Origin: Gammaproteobacteria bacterium | GTDB lineage: Bacteria; Pseudomonadota; Gammaproteobacteria; Steroidobacterales; Steroidobacteraceae | Assembly (NCBI GenBank): GCA_018970145.1 | Contig: JAGWWY010000003.1 | Coordinates: 1-64,000, forward strand | Length of the DNA: 64,000 nucleotides | Reading direction: 5' to 3' | Part shown: in pieces, positions 19,677 to 27,589 of the stretch | How positions within the stretch are numbered: the first letter of the stretch is position 1 | Layout of the letters: the number at the start of each line of letters is the position of its first letter | The notes under the pieces: generated by a model | Told to the model about the DNA's origin: nothing | Database searches by the model: none | Seen by the model: only the letters and a program-made list of their open reading frames with translations | Translations under genes and position numbers: made by a program

Positions 19677-22600
19677 CCGGTACGACAAAAAAGAAAAAAA
19701 CGCCGGTTCGCCGTCGCGCCGCGAGCCGACCACAGGGTCGTCTGGCCGGCAAAGTGGCGCTCGTGACCGGTGCCGCCGGTAACATCGGCGTCACCATCGT
19801 GCGGCGTTTTCTGGACGAGGGCGCTGCCGTCGTTATGGTCGGGCGCAACTCGAGCAAACTCGAAGCGACGCGTCGCCAATTATTGAAAGCAACCGGTGCG
19901 CCGGCAGCTCGAGCTTTCGTACTGCCCTTTGATGCATCCGATCCGGGGCAGGCACGCTTCGGCGTCGAGGCAGCTATCCGTCACTACGGGCAGCTCGACA
20001 TCCTCGTGAATAACGCAGGCTCCGCCGGACCGAAGCAGGTCATCGAATATCTACCCTTGTCACGCGAGGAACTCACCAGCGACACCGAAACCGTTGCCGA
20101 TGCCGCAGGAAATCTGCTGGGTCTCACCTGGAACATGGTACGCGCCGCCGCAAACTACTTGAGGCCGGGTGCGAGCATCATCAACGTATCGACGATCTTC
20201 TCGCGCACCAAATATTTTGGGCGCGCTGCGTATGTCGTACCGAAAGCGGCCCTGAATGCCTTTTCAAGGCAGCTCGCATTGCAGCTCGGCCCGAAGGGGA
20301 TCCGCGTCAATACGGTTTATCCGGGTCCCATCGAAAGCCAGCGTATCCGGACGGTCTTTGCCGCGATGGATCAGTTGCGCAAAGCAGAGGCCGGCACGAC
20401 CGCGAGCGAGTTTGTGAGCACCATGGCACTCACCCGTAGCGACCAGGAGCACCGACTCGAACAGACTTTTCCAACGGTGGATGATGTCGCCAACACCATC
20501 GTTTTTTTGGGTAGTGATGAGTCTCGCGCATTCAGTGCTCAAGGATTCGAAGTCACCAACGGTATGCAGGTCGTGCAGGAGTCGCGCTCGACTTGGGTCT
20601 CACGTCCAGAGCTGCGTACCGTCGATGGAACAGGCTCGACGGTGCTCGTCGCCGCTGGCGACCAAGTTGCCGATGCGCTCACGATCGCGCGTATCCAGGC
20701 GCGCTGCGGCGCGCGGGTCATGCTCGGTCTCGGATCGGAAGAGGCCGTGCAGGCTGCGATCGCCGCGTTGCATGACGACGAGGTCGATTCGCGAATACTG
20801 CCGCGCTTGTTTGATCGTGAGCGACCCGAGACCTTGGCGCATTCGTTGGCCGATGTAGAGCCGGAGAGTGGCTTGCAAGGCGCGATTGTGCTGCCTGCCT
20901 TCGGTGCGTGGCGCTTTCAGCGCGCTTTGGCGGAAGCCACGGATGCTGACGTCGAGGCGTTTCTGAAGACTGAACTGAGCGGTGCAATTGGTATTGCGCG
21001 CGAACTCTCGCGGCTCTGGCACCGTCTGGCGCCCAAAGGTTCGAGCCCGAAAACGATTTTCATGTCCAATGGTGACGATGCCGTCGGTAACACTTGGGCC
21101 GATATCCTGCGTGCTGGGATCGAGCAGTTGATCCGCGTATGGCGCGATGAGAGTGCGGCGCGAGCCAAATCCGGTGAGCGCCCAACACCGGAATGGTCCA
21201 ATCAGATTCTGCGTTGGAGTAACGCCGAAGAACACGGATTGTTATTTGCCGCGAGTCAGGCGGCCCGTCTGCTCTACACCAAGCGCCGCGTGCCGCAGGT
21301 CAATCTCTACATGCCGGCAACCATCGTCGATGCCACCGGCTCGACGCGACCGGATTTCGGTTGGATCGAATCGCTCATGGGGCTGCATCTCGGCAAGTGC
21401 GTGTTGATTACGGGCGGATCGGCTGGGATTGGCGGACAACTAGGTCGCCTTCTGGCGGTTGCGGGCGCGCGCGTGATGCTGACCGCTCGACGTGCTGACC
21501 AATTGAAAGAAATGCGCGATAGCATCGTTCGTGAGCTCGAGGAAATCGGCTACAACCGACCCAAGGATCGCGTGCAGATCTTGGCCAATATTGATGTGGC
21601 CGAGGAAGGCGCTTTGGTCAAATCGGTCAACGCAACGATCAAAGCGTTCGGTCGCATCGACTATCTCATCAACAACGCGGGTGTCGCCGGTGCCGAGCAG
21701 ATGGCCGTCGATCTGCAAACGACCGATTGGCGAAATACGCTGCATGCCAATCTGGTCTCGAACTATTCTTTGATCGAAAAAGTCGTTCCGCTGATGAAAA
21801 AGCAGGGATCCGGCTACATCCTGAACGTGAGCTCCTATTTTGGCGGTGAAAAATACATTGCCGTCCCCTATCCGAATCGTTCGGACTACGCTGTTTCAAA
21901 AGCGGGTCAGCGTGCCCTTGTTGAAAATCTGGCACGTTTTGTCGGCCCGGAGATCCAGATTAACGCGATTGCTCCGGGTCCAGTCGAAGGTCAGAGACTC
22001 AAAGGCAAGGACGGCAAGGCGGGGCTTTTTGACCGGCGCGCCAAGTTGATCCTCGAGAACAAGCGTCTAAATCAAGTGCACGACGCCGTATTGCGCTCGT
22101 TGGCGGGTGGAGCGACGCTTGGCGATGTTCTGCAGGCACTTGGCAGCAATGACATTGGCTTATTGCACGGTGAGGGCGTGCCTGAGCCGCTGCGCCAACT
22201 GAGCGCTCGCTTGAAATCGGATATCCACGGCAGCGACGAGGCAGGCTATTCTTCGTTGCATTTTTTGATGACGAAATTTATGGCGCGTCGTCTCGTGGCG
22301 CGCCTGTGCAATGGCTGCATCATCCTCGCGCAGATGGAGCGTGATCTGGCCGAGCAGTGGGCGGAGGCTCTGCCGGAGGCGACCGAGCCTTTCATCGATC
22401 CTCGCCGTATCGATGTCGAAGCAGAGAAGATTCGCTCCGGCGTCATCGGCATGCTGCATCTGAACCGCATGCCGACCGAGACGGATGTCGCGCTCGCGAC
22501 GGTGTTTTTCATGGCTGATCGTGCCATCTCCGGCGAGACTTTCGAGCCATCCGGTGGTTTGCAACAGGAGCGCACCATCACCGAGCGCGAGCTGTTCGGT

Positions 22601-23353
22601 CGCGCGAAGCCGGAGCGTGTTCGTCGCATGGAAGGCGAAACCATTTGGTTGATTGGCGAACACATGACCGAACCGCTCGCCGCGGTGGCACGTTTGTTTT
22701 TGGCCGAAGGTCACGTCGGTAATGTGGTGGTGCTCACGAGTTCTCCGGCAGCAGCCGAGGAGCTTCGTACCGCTTTGGGGCGTGCCTTGGGGCACGATCG
22801 TGTCAGTTACCTCACGGTCGGTGATGATCTCGAAGCGCGTATGGATGAGGCCTATGCAACCTATGGTGCGCCCGCGGCCGTGATCTCGACGCCTTTCGCG
22901 TCGATTCCGCAAGCGCTGTTCGGTATCGAAGGTAAAGATCATCTCGATGCGGCCGGTTTCGGCGCACTCGTTGAAACCAACTTGACGCACCACTTTCGCG
23001 TGGCGCGCAAGGTGTCTTTGTTCAAGGGTGCGCGACTCATCCTGGTGTCGCCCGACGTCCCGGTGGGTGGAAGTCTGGCGCAGTTCGCAATGGCGAACTT
23101 CGTCAAAACCACCCTCCACGCTTTGACCGCGACCCTCGGTGTCGAGAACGAACGCTTGCCGACCGCTGTGCCGGTGAACCAGGTAAATCTCACTCGCCGG
23201 ATGCGCAGTGAAGAGCCACGTGACGCGGCTGAGCAAGTCGAAGAATACACACGCTTTGCTCATGCGGTGTTGTTGGCCGCTGCGCCCATCGTCGAAGCGC
23301 AAGAGAGTCGATATCGAGCCCGTATCTATCGGGGTCTCGCGATCACGGTGTAA
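19673..23353 (+). CDS. mcr: bifunctional malonyl-CoA reductase Mcr
   Basis: NADPH-dependent two-step reduction of malonyl-CoA to malonate semialdehyde and then 3-hydroxypropionate. Start ATG 19673 overlaps the pcs stop as ATGA and has GGGGAG upstream; an in-frame ATG at 19658 is less likely. The 1226 residues hold two extended SDR halves. The N half (to ~565) has TGAAGNIG at 32-39 and YVVPK (Y187, K191). The C half has TGGSAGIG at 580-587 and YAVSK (Y739, K743). In Chloroflexus the C half reduces malonyl-CoA and the N half reduces the semialdehyde; that assignment is by homology. A degenerate third Rossmann-like stretch follows (VWLIGEHMTEPL-type, ~1000). A Lys/Arg-rich tail (KKKKTPVRRR) precedes the first domain. 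The C terminus RARIYRGLAITV matches the family end. Confidence 0.97.
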   Translation: MTGTTKKKKTPVRRRAASRPQGRLAGKVALVTGAAGNIGVTIVRRFLDEGAAVVMVGRNSSKLEATRRQLLKATGAPAARAFVLPFDASDPGQARFGVEAAIRHYGQLDILVNNAGSAGPKQVIEYLPLSREELTSDTETVADAAGNLLGLTWNMVRAAANYLRPGASIINVSTIFSRTKYFGRAAYVVPKAALNAFSRQLALQLGPKGIRVNTVYPGPIESQRIRTVFAAMDQLRKAEAGTTASEFVSTMALTRSDQEHRLEQTFPTVDDVANTIVFLGSDESRAFSAQGFEVTNGMQVVQESRSTWVSRPELRTVDGTGSTVLVAAGDQVADALTIARIQARCGARVMLGLGSEEAVQAAIAALHDDEVDSRILPRLFDRERPETLAHSLADVEPESGLQGAIVLPAFGAWRFQRALAEATDADVEAFLKTELSGAIGIARELSRLWHRLAPKGSSPKTIFMSNGDDAVGNTWADILRAGIEQLIRVWRDESAARAKSGERPTPEWSNQILRWSNAEEHGLLFAASQAARLLYTKRRVPQVNLYMPATIVDATGSTRPDFGWIESLMGLHLGKCVLITGGSAGIGGQLGRLLAVAGARVMLTARRADQLKEMRDSIVRELEEIGYNRPKDRVQILANIDVAEEGALVKSVNATIKAFGRIDYLINNAGVAGAEQMAVDLQTTDWRNTLHANLVSNYSLIEKVVPLMKKQGSGYILNVSSYFGGEKYIAVPYPNRSDYAVSKAGQRALVENLARFVGPEIQINAIAPGPVEGQRLKGKDGKAGLFDRRAKLILENKRLNQVHDAVLRSLAGGATLGDVLQALGSNDIGLLHGEGVPEPLRQLSARLKSDIHGSDEAGYSSLHFLMTKFMARRLVARLCNGCIILAQMERDLAEQWAEALPEATEPFIDPRRIDVEAEKIRSGVIGMLHLNRMPTETDVALATVFFMADRAISGETFEPSGGLQQERTITERELFGRAKPERVRRMEGETIWLIGEHMTEPLAAVARLFLAEGHVGNVVVLTSSPAAAEELRTALGRALGHDRVSYLTVGDDLEARMDEAYATYGAPAAVISTPFASIPQALFGIEGKDHLDAAGFGALVETNLTHHFRVARKVSLFKGARLILVSPDVPVGGSLAQFAMANFVKTTLHALTATLGVENERLPTAVPVNQVNLTRRMRSEEPRDAAEQVEEYTRFAHAVLLAAAPIVEAQESRYRARIYRGLAITV

Positions 23354-23364
23354 AGTCCGCGCGC

Positions 23365-24009
23365 ATGAAACTCGAAGTAGTGCCGGTAACGGCCTTCCAA
23401 CAAAACTGCTCCGTCTTGTGGTGCGAAAAGACTCGTCGGGCGGCGATCGTTGATCCGGGAGGCGATCTCGAGCGCGTCTTGAGCATCCTTGAGTCACACG
23501 GACTCACGCTCGAGAAAATTCTCATCACGCACGCTCATCTGGATCATGCGGGCGCGACTGCGGAGCTAGCCCGACGTTATTCCGTGCCGATCGAAGGCCC
23601 ACACCCTGGTGATCAGTTTTGGATCGAGCAGATGCCGGCTCAGGCGAAGATGTTCGGCTTTCCACCCAGCGAGTCATTCGTACCAACTCGATGGTTACAA
23701 CAGGGCGATCGAGTTACGGTGGGTGAGCTTGAGTTCGAAGTACGACACTGTCCGGGGCACACACCGGGGCACGTCGTTTTCTTCCAGGCGGCGTCTCGGT
23801 TCGCGATCGTTGGCGACGTGCTTTTCGCCGGATCGATCGGACGCACGGACTTTCCGCGGGGCAATCATGCCGATCTGATTCGTTCGATTCGCGAAAACCT
23901 GTTTCCGCTCGGCGACGACGTGACATTTCTACCGGGACACGGCCCGACGTCAACTTTCGGCGCAGAGCGTCGCAGCAACCCTTTCGTTGCCGACGCACTC
24001 TTTCGCTGA
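23365..24009 (+). CDS. metallo-beta-lactamase-fold hydrolase (YcbL/glyoxalase II-like)
   Basis: Small single-domain MBL hydrolase of 214 residues, the size of the YcbL group. The metal-binding motif THAHLDHAG is at about residues 54-62, with later ligands in HCPGHTPGH, VGDVLFAGSIGR and LPGHGP. It lacks the C-terminal glutathione-binding domain of GloB, so thioester hydrolysis of a glutathione or CoA conjugate is possible but unproven. It starts 11 bp after the mcr stop on the same strand, so it is probably the third gene of a pcs-mcr-MBL operon. It ends 1 bp from the convergent ctaB stop. A housekeeping role during 3-hydroxypropionate metabolism is inference from position only. Confidence 0.88.
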   Translation: MKLEVVPVTAFQQNCSVLWCEKTRRAAIVDPGGDLERVLSILESHGLTLEKILITHAHLDHAGATAELARRYSVPIEGPHPGDQFWIEQMPAQAKMFGFPPSESFVPTRWLQQGDRVTVGELEFEVRHCPGHTPGHVVFFQAASRFAIVGDVLFAGSIGRTDFPRGNHADLIRSIRENLFPLGDDVTFLPGHGPTSTFGAERRSNPFVADALFR

Positions 24010-24010
24010 T

Positions 24011-24925
24011 TTAGCCGAGCGGTGGCAACTGCGTCGTGATGATGTAGTGGTCGATCAACAAGGCTGCAAACAGGTACATCAGGTACGAAATCGAGTAACG
24101 GAACACCATCATCGGTAGCTCTGCGCGCTCGGTCGTTTTCAGCGCGAATGCGTAGTAGAGGAATCGCGCGTTCAAGATGATGGCAGCAGCCAGATAAATA
24201 AGACCGCTCATTCGCGTGAGATAGGGCAGCAAAGTCACGAGCACGAGCAAGACGGTATAGAGCAACACTTGCAGACGGGTGTACGGGATGCCGTGAGTGA
24301 CGGGCAGCATCGGGATACCGGCTTTCGCATATTCGTCGCGGCGCGCGATCGCCAGAGCCCAGAAGTGCGGTGGCGTCCAGATGAAGATGATCAGGAACAA
24401 CAGCAGAGCGTTTGGATCGATGGAGTTGGTGACCGCCGCCCAACCGAGCACGGGTGGCGCGGCCCCTGCAGCACCCCCGATGACGATGTTTTGCGAAGTC
24501 GCTCGCTTGAGAAACACCGTATAGATCACCGCGTAGCCAATCAAAGAAGCGAAGGTCAACACGGCCGTCAGTGGATTGACCAACCACCACAGGATCGTCA
24601 TCGAAGCGGCTGCGAGTAATGCGGCAAAGAGCAGAGCCTGTCGGGTCTGCAGACCCCCGGTCGGTAATGGGCGACCACGTGTACGCGACATCTGCTCATC
24701 GATTTTTTGGTCAAGCACATGGTTGATCGCTGCTGCCGAGGCGGCTGCCAGTGCGATACCGATGTTGCCGTAGACCAAAGCAGCGAAGGGGGGCCAGCCG
24801 GGGCTCGCAAGCAGGGTACCGACGATCGCCGTGAAGACGATCAGCGCAACCACGCGCGGCTTGGTGAGCTCGTAGTAGAGCTTCCAGGTCGGTTGCTTGA
24901 CGATGGCGGGACTGGCGATGGTCAC
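24011..24925 (-). CDS. ctaB: protoheme IX farnesyltransferase (heme O synthase)
   Basis: UbiA-family membrane prenyltransferase that makes heme O from heme B for cytochrome oxidase. I take the GTG at 24925 as the start, giving 304 residues (family ~300); the frame stays open to 25567 but that extension overlaps ctaA in another frame. Diagnostic segments are [19 protein letters not shown], the first aspartate-rich box [21 protein letters not shown], and a second conserved loop [27 protein letters not shown]. It starts 2 bp after the ctaA stop and is the last gene of the oxidase operon here. Confidence 0.97.
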   Translation of the reverse strand: MTIASPAIVKQPTWKLYYELTKPRVVALIVFTAIVGTLLASPGWPPFAALVYGNIGIALAAASAAAINHVLDQKIDEQMSRTRGRPLPTGGLQTRQALLFAALLAAASMTILWWLVNPLTAVLTFASLIGYAVIYTVFLKRATSQNIVIGGAAGAAPPVLGWAAVTNSIDPNALLLFLIIFIWTPPHFWALAIARRDEYAKAGIPMLPVTHGIPYTRLQVLLYTVLLVLVTLLPYLTRMSGLIYLAAAIILNARFLYYAFALKTTERAELPMMVFRYSISYLMYLFAALLIDHYIITTQLPPLG

Positions 24926-24927
24926 GA

Positions 24928-25968
24928 TCAAGCTTCTCGTAAGCGACGATTGAAGATGAGCAGCGCCATCAACAGCAGCGCGGCACCGGCGTTGTGCCCA
25001 GTGGCCAGCGATAGCGGGAATGCCTTCAGGATCATCAACAGAGCGATCAACCACTGCAGTGACAAGGCGCCGACAGCGAGCATCGCGCCACGGCGAACGA
25101 GCGAGGTCGGTGCATGGCGCCACGCGAGCCATGCAGCCCACAGCACCGCGACGGTGGCGACGAGTGCCCAAGCACGGTGCGTAAAGTGAATGGCGACGCG
25201 CGCCGGGTGGTCTAGCACGCCCCCTTCGTAGTTGATATCGAGACCACGCCAGAGGACGAAGGCATTGGCGTAATCCATATCTTTGGGGACCCACTGACCC
25301 TGACAGGCCGGCAAATCCGGGCAAGCGACCGCGGCGTAGTTGCTGCTTGTCCAACCGCCGAGAATGATCTGGATGGCGACGATTGCGACTGCGGCGACAC
25401 CGGCACGTCGCGCTCCATCGAGGGCCGCGATATCGGTCGCACCGACGTCGGGTTTGACGACACCGGTCACTCTGCGCATGCGTAGCCAGAGCCAAGTCAA
25501 CAAGCTGAGTGTGGTCATGCCGCCGGTCAGATGCAGCACGACGATCAGCGGTTTGACCAACCACCACACCGTGAAGGCACCTAGGACGCCTTGCAGCACG
25601 ACCGTCACCAACAAACCAACCGCATACACCACACTGACCGGCTTTTCCGTGCGATACGCGATTGCGATAGCCGTGATCAAGACGATGATGAAGCCCAAAG
25701 TCGTGGCGGCATAACGGTGGATCATTTCACGCCAGGCTTTACCCGAGTCGTACTCCCAACCAGGCGAGTAAGAGTCGATCTTGCCTTCGACTTTTTCGGC
25801 GCCTGTCGGTGTGACGTGTCCGTAACAACCTGGCCAATCGGGGCAACCGAGACCAGCATCGGTCAAACGGACCCAGGCACCGAGCACGATGACGACGAAG
25901 CACAACAGCATGCCGATCAGAGCGAGACGACGAAGCGCGACGGCGCCTCTGGGGATAGAGGAGTTCAT
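24928..25968 (-). CDS. ctaA: heme A synthase (COX15/CtaA family)
   Basis: Membrane hydroxylase/oxidase that turns heme O into heme A. The 346-residue protein, started at ATG 25968, has about eight helices and the conserved [21 protein letters not shown] segment after helix 1, with [12 protein letters not shown] and later HLTGG and HFTHR heme-ligand histidines. An in-frame TTG at 25974 is possible but overlaps the previous stop. It follows the SCO-like gene by 2 bp and precedes ctaB by 2 bp, so heme A production is tightly coupled to oxidase assembly. Confidence 0.96.
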   Translation of the reverse strand: MNSSIPRGAVALRRLALIGMLLCFVVIVLGAWVRLTDAGLGCPDWPGCYGHVTPTGAEKVEGKIDSYSPGWEYDSGKAWREMIHRYAATTLGFIIVLITAIAIAYRTEKPVSVVYAVGLLVTVVLQGVLGAFTVWWLVKPLIVVLHLTGGMTTLSLLTWLWLRMRRVTGVVKPDVGATDIAALDGARRAGVAAVAIVAIQIILGGWTSSNYAAVACPDLPACQGQWVPKDMDYANAFVLWRGLDINYEGGVLDHPARVAIHFTHRAWALVATVAVLWAAWLAWRHAPTSLVRRGAMLAVGALSLQWLIALLMILKAFPLSLATGHNAGAALLLMALLIFNRRLREA

Positions 25969-25970
25969 GG

Positions 25971-26576
25971 TCAACCGATGTGTGAAAGTTTGAGTAGTTT
26001 TTCGAGATCCTTGAGCAACCCCTTCGGATTCTGGCGTGTATCGAAGCGCATCATCAGGTTGCCGAGTGGATCGACGATGTAGACGTAGGGGATTGCCGGA
26101 TCACGCGGAAATTGAGTGAGCCACTTTCGCGAAGCATCGTCCTGTACCGTGATCACTTCTAGCCCTGGATGCTCGCGCTTCAGAAATTCGTCGTTGCAGC
26201 ATTGTTCCTCGGCGATGAAGACCCGCTGCACTCGATCCATGTCTTCGGCGAGCAGCAAGCGGGTTTGTCGAATGGTCCACAGCGCCCGCTGGCAGGCTTG
26301 GTCGCAACGACCGTTACCAATATGGACCAGAGTCCATTTTTCGCTCAGCAGTGTTGCCGAGGCGGGCGTGCCGTCGCGGTTCGTGAGCGTCAGTGCCGTC
26401 AACGGGCGTGCCGGGCTAATGAGCTCTCCGTTGTTGGTGCCACCATCGGGTCGCCAGCCGCCGATGTAGTACAGCCAGAATGAGCCGAGCAGCGGCAGGA
26501 AAAACAAGGCTGCAAGACCGAATAGCGCGGCGCGACCGCGGCGTACATCGGCTGTGGCGGGGGCCTCTTGGGTCAT
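25971..26576 (-). CDS. membrane-anchored SCO/thioredoxin-like cytochrome oxidase assembly protein
   Basis: Single-pass membrane protein of 201 residues with a periplasmic thioredoxin-like domain. Start ATG 26576 overlaps the surf1 stop (ATGA); the longer open frame would be inside surf1. A hydrophobic anchor (AALFGLAALFFLPLLGSFWLYYI) is followed by WTLVHIGNGRCDQACQRALW, whose CxxxC spacing is that of SCO copper chaperones, and by AIPYVYIVDPLGNLMMRFD. Position among surf1, ctaA and ctaB supports a role in CuA or thiol handling during oxidase assembly. True SCO proteins have a distal histidine that I could not place with certainty. Confidence 0.75.
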   Translation of the reverse strand: MTQEAPATADVRRGRAALFGLAALFFLPLLGSFWLYYIGGWRPDGGTNNGELISPARPLTALTLTNRDGTPASATLLSEKWTLVHIGNGRCDQACQRALWTIRQTRLLLAEDMDRVQRVFIAEEQCCNDEFLKREHPGLEVITVQDDASRKWLTQFPRDPAIPYVYIVDPLGNLMMRFDTRQNPKGLLKDLEKLLKLSHIG

Positions 26577-27349
26577 GATGACGTCCGCTTCCTCAGGTTC
26601 AAAGAAAAATACAAAACCAATAGTAGTATCGCGAAGCTCCACCACTGAATGGCATACGACCAGTTCTGTTCCGGTCCCTTGCCGGTCGCGAACGGTTGCC
26701 ACTGTCGCAGATACCCTGCCGGGTCCGCATTGCTCAACAACAACCAGCGCTGCTCGAGTTGCGGATCAGGCTCCGTCGAGGTGGCCAACGCGTCTTCGAG
26801 CTGTGCCACGGTCGGAAAACTCGTCACGCGTGGCCATGCGCCACTCGTGGCGGGCGCTGCTCGACCACCGGCGAGACCCGCTTGGGGCAGATCGTCCAAG
26901 CGGCCGATCAGTGTGACTCGTTCGCTCACCATCGTTGCATCGAGCTTGATGCGCACGTCCGGCAAGCGATCTCGATAGCCTTCGAAAGCGATCCAGCCGC
27001 GATTGACCAAGAGCCAACGACCGTCATCCAGTCGTAGCGGTGTCAGCACGTCATAACCGGCGCGGCCAGCGCGAGTTCGGTTGTCGAGCAGGAACTGCCG
27101 CTCTTGATCCCAGCGTCCTGTTATCTCGACCTGCGCGAACCGCGGGAGTTCCGTCGAACTGCGAGAGCCCAGCGCAGCGACGGCGCCGCTTTGCGTCGCG
27201 AACTCCGCCACGATGTCACGTTTGAATTCGGCTCGAGCCCACTGCCAACGGCCCAGGTTCACGAACAACACGAGTAGGCACAGCGTCGCTACGGTCATCA
27301 GCCATGATGGGGAAAAGACCCTGCGGCCAACGACGATCTCGAGTTTCAC
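26573..27349 (-). CDS. SURF1 family cytochrome c oxidase assembly protein
   Basis: Assembly factor for heme-a insertion into oxidase subunit I. The 258-residue protein has the typical two terminal helices: WLMTVATLCLLVLFVNLGRWQW near the N terminus and WSYAIQWWSFAILLLVLYF at the C terminus, with a periplasmic domain between. Conserved strings include GRWDQERQFLLDNRTRAGRAGYDVLTPLRL and LLVNRGWI. The start codon is GTG at 27349, facing a divergent small gene whose start is only 18 bp away. Overlap with the next gene is 4 bp. Confidence 0.92.
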   Translation of the reverse strand: MKLEIVVGRRVFSPSWLMTVATLCLLVLFVNLGRWQWARAEFKRDIVAEFATQSGAVAALGSRSSTELPRFAQVEITGRWDQERQFLLDNRTRAGRAGYDVLTPLRLDDGRWLLVNRGWIAFEGYRDRLPDVRIKLDATMVSERVTLIGRLDDLPQAGLAGGRAAPATSGAWPRVTSFPTVAQLEDALATSTEPDPQLEQRWLLLSNADPAGYLRQWQPFATGKGPEQNWSYAIQWWSFAILLLVLYFSLNLRKRTSS

Positions 27350-27354
27350 GTGCC

Positions 27355-27360
27355 TATAAT
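27355..27360 (+). promoter_or_regulatory. perfect TATAAT -10 element abutting the small divergent gene
   Basis: The hexamer TATAAT ends 7 nt before the ATG at 27368, inside the 18 bp between the divergent surf1 and small-membrane-protein starts. A transcript from it would be leaderless or nearly so. No clear -35 is present at 17 bp; a TG two bases upstream only roughly resembles an extended -10. Confidence 0.35.
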
Positions 27361-27367
27361 ACCGGTT

Positions 27368-27589
27368 ATGGAACTCTTCCGGATTCTGGTCGGCATCGTG
27401 ATGCTCGGCATCGTGGCGAGCTTGGGCTCAGCCTTGTTTCACCTGATGAACGACAAGGGTGATTCCAAGAAAATGGTACGCGCGCTGACGGTGCGCGTTG
27501 GTCTCTCGGTCGGTTTGTTTCTGTTGCTGATGGCCGCCTGGGCGCTTGGCTTTATCCAGCCCTTAGGCGCCTCTGTTCAGACCCAATAG
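27368..27589 (+). CDS. small twin-transmembrane protein (DUF2909-like) in the cox locus
   Basis: A 73-residue protein with two hydrophobic helices (ELFRILVGIVMLGIVASLGSALFHLM and RVGLSVGLFLLLMAAWALGFI) joined by a short charged loop, NDKGDSKKMVRALTV. This architecture and its position, opposite in strand between coxC and surf1, match the DUF2909/twin transmembrane genes found in Pseudomonas-type cox loci. The ATG at 27368 gives the cleanest N terminus; a GTG at 27350 would add six residues. It overlaps the 3' end of coxC by 13 bp. Function is unknown; an accessory role in oxidase assembly is inferred from location. Confidence 0.72.
   Translation: MELFRILVGIVMLGIVASLGSALFHLMNDKGDSKKMVRALTVRVGLSVGLFLLLMAAWALGFIQPLGASVQTQ

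Noticed and set aside
22160..23497. 445-codon open frame on the minus strand opposite the end of mcr
   Set aside because: It is antisense to a well-conserved Mcr C-terminal half, is rich in Arg, Thr and His as expected for complements of GC-rich codons, and shows no recognisable motif.
14232..24009. A complete autotrophic 3-hydroxypropionate bi-cycle
   Set aside because: Only the malonyl-CoA to propionyl-CoA leg is present. No carboxylase, methylmalonyl-CoA enzyme, malyl-CoA lyase or CoA transferase lies in the window.
24540..25580. Repeated TTGACCAACCACCAC string in ctaB and ctaA
   Set aside because: It encodes WWLVNPL and WWLVKPL in two membrane proteins; the similarity is short and explained by coding of the same residues.
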